DNA from: Mycobacterium sp. E3198
GTDB taxonomy: Bacteria; Actinomycetota; Actinomycetes; Mycobacteriales; Mycobacteriaceae
Assembly: GCF_001667015.1 (NCBI RefSeq)
Contig: NZ_LZIS01000239.1
Span: 1-52,639, forward strand
Direction: 5' to 3'
Length of the DNA stretch: 52,639 nt
Shown: positions 49,671 through 52,639 of the stretch, piece by piece
Layout of the letters: each line of letters begins with the position of its first letter
How positions within the stretch are numbered: the stretch's first letter is position 1
Program-made: the position numbers and the translations under genes
The notes under the pieces: generated by a model
Seen by the model: only the letters and a program-made list of their open reading frames with translations
Databases searched by the model: none
What the model was told of the DNA's origin: nothing

Positions 49671-51783
49671 GTCGCCTGCGCTGCCGGAGTCGCTGGCCGC
49701 CAATCCCATTCTGGGCGAATGGATTCGGATCGACCCGGACGGCGTCGTCGAGGTCCGCTCGGGCAAGGTCGAGCTGGGCCAGGGCGTATTGACGGCGCTG
49801 GCGCAGATCGCCGCCGAGGAGCTTGACGTGGGCGTGGCGCGCGTCCGGATGATCGCCGCGACGACGGATCGCAGCCCCGACGAGGGCTTCACCGCCGGCA
49901 GCCGGTCGATCCAGCAGTCGGGGGCCGCGCTGCGCCAGGCGTGCGCCGAGGCGCGGGCGATCTATCTGGACGCGGCGGCGGCCAAGCTGTCCGTCGCGCC
50001 CGACGAGTTGGACGTGGTCGACGGCGAGTTCAGCGGTCCGCACGGATTGGTCACCAGTTATTGGGAACTCGCCGACGATTCGCTGCTGGATCGGGCCGCC
50101 ACCGGGGAAGCGGCCCCGAAGCCCGAGGCGGACTACGCGGTCGTCGGCACCGACGTCGCGCGGCTGGATTTGCCCGACAAGCTGACCGGGCGGCCGCGCT
50201 ACCTGCACGACCTCGTGGTGGACGGGCAGCTGTACGGCCGCGTCGTCCGCCCGCCGTCGCGCGGGGCTCACCTGCGCGACGTCGACACCGGCCCGACGCT
50301 TGCTATGGCGGGCGTGGTCACCGTGGTGCGTGACGGCGAGTTCCTCGGCGTGATCGCCGAGCGGGAGGAGGTCGCGGTGCGCGCGGCCGAGCGCCTGCGC
50401 GCCGACGCCACCTGGGACCGGCGACCGACGCTGCCCGACGAGGACGACCTGCCGGCGTTTCTGCTGTCGGCGGCGGCCGAGACGTCGGTGCTGGCGTCCA
50501 AAGAGGCTGCGGCGCCGGTTCATTCGTCGCGGTCGCATTCGGCCCGCTACCACCGCCCGTACCTGGTGCACGCCTCGATCGGCCCGTCGGCCGCGGCGGC
50601 GCTCGCGCAGCCCGGCGGCCGCCTGGAGGTCTGGTCACACAGCCAGGGGGTGCACGTACTGCGGCGCGAACTGGCCGCGGCGCTGGACCTGCCGGCCGGT
50701 GCGGTGGTGGTGCGCCACGTCGAGGGCGCCGGGTGCTACGGGCACAACGGCGCCGACGACGCCGCCATGGACGCCGCGGTGCTGGCGCGGGCGGTGCCCG
50801 GGCGCCCGGTGCACCTGGTCTGGTCGCGCGCCGACGAATTGTCCTGGGCGCCGTTTGGTCCCGCGGCGGTGGTCGAGATCGCCGCCGATTGCGGGGACGA
50901 CGGCGCCGTCGTCGACTGGCGCCACGAGATCTGGAGCGGCAGCTACATGGGCCGGCCCGGCACGACGCCGACGCCGGCCTTCCTGGCGGCCGGCGAGCGC
51001 GCCGGTGGCGAGCCGATCCGCGCCGGCGGCGAGCCGCCGGTCGAGTGGGGCGGCGGCACCGGCCGCAATGCGGTCCCGGGCTACGACTTTCCGTCCTACC
51101 GGGTGATCAACCACCTGTTGACCGAGATGCCGCTGCGCACCTCGGCGCTGCGCTCGCTGGGGGCGTTCGTCAATGTCTTTGCGGCGGAATCGTTCATGGA
51201 CGAGCTGGCGGTGGCTGCGGCGCGCGATCCGCTCGAGTTCCGGTTGGCGCAGCTGTCGGACGAGCGCGGGCGCGCGGTGCTGCGGGCGGCGGCGGAGCGC
51301 GCCGGCTGGGCGGGGCGCGCGCGGCGGGAATCGGTCGGGCACGGCATCGGGTATGCGCGCTACAAGAATTCGGCCGCCTACTGCGCGGTGGTCGCCGAGG
51401 TCGAGGCGCTCGAGCGGGTCCGGGTGCGCCGGCTGGTCATCGCGGTGGACGCCGGGCTGGTGATCAATCCCGACGGCGCGGCCAATCAGATCGAAGGCGG
51501 CGCGGTGCAGGCTACCAGCTGGACCCTCAAGGAGCGGGTCCGCTTCGACGGGTTCGGCGTCACCAGCGACACCTGGGAGACCTACCCGATCCTGCGGTTC
51601 TCCGAGGTGCCCGCGGTCGACGTCGAATTCCTTGCCGGACAGGGCAATCCCCCGTTGGGCATCGGCGAGTGCGCCCAGGGCCCGACGGCCGCCGCGATCG
51701 CCAACGCGGTCCGCGACGCGATCGGCGTGCGGGTGCGCTCGCTGCCGCTGACGCCCGAGCAGCTCATCGCCGCGATGGATTAG
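49663..51783 (+). CDS. Molybdenum hydroxylase large subunit (IorB-like)
   Basis: A 706-residue molybdopterin subunit of the xanthine dehydrogenase family, nearest in layout to IorB. The domain order is the IorB one: IRIDPDGVVEVRSGKVELGQGVLTAL at the N-terminus, a FTAGSRSIQQSG segment, GRPRYLHDLVVDGQLYGRV, then EGAGCYGHNGADDAAMDAAV, RTSALRSLGAFVNVFA and the C-terminal PPLGIGECAQGPTAAAIANA, whose Glu is the catalytic base. No Tat signal is seen, so it is cytosolic. The substrate is unknown (aldehyde or N-heterocycle). Its 3' end overlaps the VWA gene by 20 bp. Confidence 0.92.
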   Translation: MPESPALPESLAANPILGEWIRIDPDGVVEVRSGKVELGQGVLTALAQIAAEELDVGVARVRMIAATTDRSPDEGFTAGSRSIQQSGAALRQACAEARAIYLDAAAAKLSVAPDELDVVDGEFSGPHGLVTSYWELADDSLLDRAATGEAAPKPEADYAVVGTDVARLDLPDKLTGRPRYLHDLVVDGQLYGRVVRPPSRGAHLRDVDTGPTLAMAGVVTVVRDGEFLGVIAEREEVAVRAAERLRADATWDRRPTLPDEDDLPAFLLSAAAETSVLASKEAAAPVHSSRSHSARYHRPYLVHASIGPSAAAALAQPGGRLEVWSHSQGVHVLRRELAAALDLPAGAVVVRHVEGAGCYGHNGADDAAMDAAVLARAVPGRPVHLVWSRADELSWAPFGPAAVVEIAADCGDDGAVVDWRHEIWSGSYMGRPGTTPTPAFLAAGERAGGEPIRAGGEPPVEWGGGTGRNAVPGYDFPSYRVINHLLTEMPLRTSALRSLGAFVNVFAAESFMDELAVAAARDPLEFRLAQLSDERGRAVLRAAAERAGWAGRARRESVGHGIGYARYKNSAAYCAVVAEVEALERVRVRRLVIAVDAGLVINPDGAANQIEGGAVQATSWTLKERVRFDGFGVTSDTWETYPILRFSEVPAVDVEFLAGQGNPPLGIGECAQGPTAAAIANAVRDAIGVRVRSLPLTPEQLIAAMD

Positions 51784-52639
51784 CCAGCGCGACAAGCAAG
51801 TCGCGCAACCCGGTGAGCGAGTGCGCCGGCAAGAACAGGTCGCAATAGGGCAGGGCCGCCGCCATCGAACCGGCCAGCGGCTGGAAATCGCCGTGCGCCG
51901 CGCGGGGATTGAGCCACACCAGCGTCGCGGCGCGGCGGCGCAGCCTGGCCATCGCGTGGGCGAGCACGTCGGGCGGATCGGCGTCCCAGCCGTCGGAGGC
52001 GATGATCACCACCGCGCCGCGCAGCGCGTTGCCGTGCGGCGGGGCGAGCAGGGCGCCGACGCTGCGGCCGATGAACGTGCCGCCGTAGCGGTCGGTGACT
52101 TTCGCGTTGGCTTTCTGCAGCGCCACCTCGGCGGAGCGGTGCGACAGTACCGACGTGAGCCGGGTCAGCGACGTCGAGAACGCGAAGACCTCCGGCCGCA
52201 GGCCGTGCCGGCGCAGCGCGGCGGCACGCATCAGATGCAGGTACACCGCGGCGTAGGGCTGCATCGAGCGGCTCACGTCGCAGGCCAGGACCACCCGGCG
52301 GGGCCGGCGGCGGGGCCGGGTGCGCGCCACTTTCACTGATTCCCAGCCGGTTTGGCGCGCGGCGTTCATCGTGGCGCGCAGGTCGATGCGTTTGCCGCCC
52401 GCGCTGGGCTCGAACCGCATGCTGCGCCGCCGCGGCCAGCGCGCGACCGTGGCCTCCAGCCAGGAGCCCAGCAGGCGGAGGTCCCCGGCGTCGAAGCTGT
52501 CGAACGGCTCGTCGGCGCGGGCGGCGATCCGGCTGGGCAGCAGATCGGGCAGCAGGACGCTCGTTTCCTCGGCTGCGTCCCGGACGGTGGACGCGCGGGT
52601 GGCCCAGGGCAGTTGTCGGGCGCCGGCGTTCGGCGCGGC
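51764..52639 (-). CDS. VWA-domain (CoxE-like) protein, 5' end outside window
   Basis: At least 291 residues; the N-terminus lies beyond the window. The von Willebrand A domain has the MIDAS motif VVLACDVSRSMQPYAA, GGTFIGRS (Thr) and IIASDGWDADP (Asp). It matches the CoxE/Rv0368c type, whose genes accompany molybdenum hydroxylases and MoxR ATPases and help mature or insert the active site. Here it converges on the molybdenum hydroxylase large subunit with a 20-bp overlap. The upstream part includes LPDLLPSRIAARADEPFDSF, usual for CoxE proteins. Confidence 0.88.
   Translation of the reverse strand, partial: AAPNAGARQLPWATRASTVRDAAEETSVLLPDLLPSRIAARADEPFDSFDAGDLRLLGSWLEATVARWPRRRSMRFEPSAGGKRIDLRATMNAARQTGWESVKVARTRPRRRPRRVVLACDVSRSMQPYAAVYLHLMRAAALRRHGLRPEVFAFSTSLTRLTSVLSHRSAEVALQKANAKVTDRYGGTFIGRSVGALLAPPHGNALRGAVVIIASDGWDADPPDVLAHAMARLRRRAATLVWLNPRAAHGDFQPLAGSMAAALPYCDLFLPAHSLTGLRDLLVALANPSRR

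Noticed and set aside
1..52639. tRNA, rRNA or insertion sequences
   Set aside because: No tRNA cloverleaf, rRNA segment, transposase or terminal inverted repeats were recognised in the window.

Overview
The window is mycobacterial chromosome: very GC-rich, densely packed, with many 1-8 bp start/stop overlaps. It carries signature mycobacterial genes: pknG with its glnX-glnH partners, an F420-dependent glucose-6-phosphate dehydrogenase, a PE_PGRS gene, lpqL, an MPT70-like fasciclin protein and mutT3. A PE_PGRS gene suggests a slow grower outside the M. avium group. The gene order differs from M. tuberculosis. I cannot name the species from sequence alone.

Layout: 1-3111 holds a leftward CD225/DUF2752/lpqL group and a tandem pair of small secreted paralogues. 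3116-6709 is the thiamine locus: thiO-thiS-thiG plus a GDSL hydrolase read leftward behind a TPP riboswitch, with thiE divergent. 6681-11990 has mutT3 and then the amino-acid-sensing operon glnX-glnH-pknG. 11991-15765 is an accessory insert: a repeat-rich gap, an AbiEi/DUF559 protein, and a DUF1800-DUF1501 pair. 15754-19979 is fgd1-pta-ackA, a tightly overlapped leftward operon. 20021-29467 is a second accessory region: an MBL hydrolase, an FAD monooxygenase, a SpoIIAA-like protein, a four-gene acetyltransferase plus three-flavin-monooxygenase operon, an MPT70-like protein, a methyltransferase, a DUF3054 protein and an SDR. 29484-34214 holds fadE7, secreted proteins and PE_PGRS. 34272-40413 has ndhA and then a leftward purine/sulfur operon (purA, thioesterase, purT, rhodanese, metZ). 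40556-52639 holds an M50 protease pair, a CDF metal exporter behind a 24-nt perfect palindrome, DUF3151, fba, dedA, acetoacetyl-CoA synthetase, a GH76-like protein, a two-subunit molybdenum hydroxylase and a VWA (CoxE-like) protein running off the end.

Synteny, from memory of M. tuberculosis: the left block (lpqL to purT) matches Rv0418-Rv0389 and the right block (thioesterase to VWA) matches Rv0356c-Rv0368c. The two blocks are joined directly here and one is inverted relative to M. tuberculosis. Extra genes sit between pknG and ackA and between the MBL hydrolase and fadE7.

The strongest candidates for new biology are the GNAT + three luciferase-like monooxygenase operon (22520-26569), the apparently leaderless CDF gene under a palindromic operator (41968-42909), the GDSL hydrolase inside the TPP-controlled operon, and the orphan AbiEi/DUF559 gene next to a structured repeat region.
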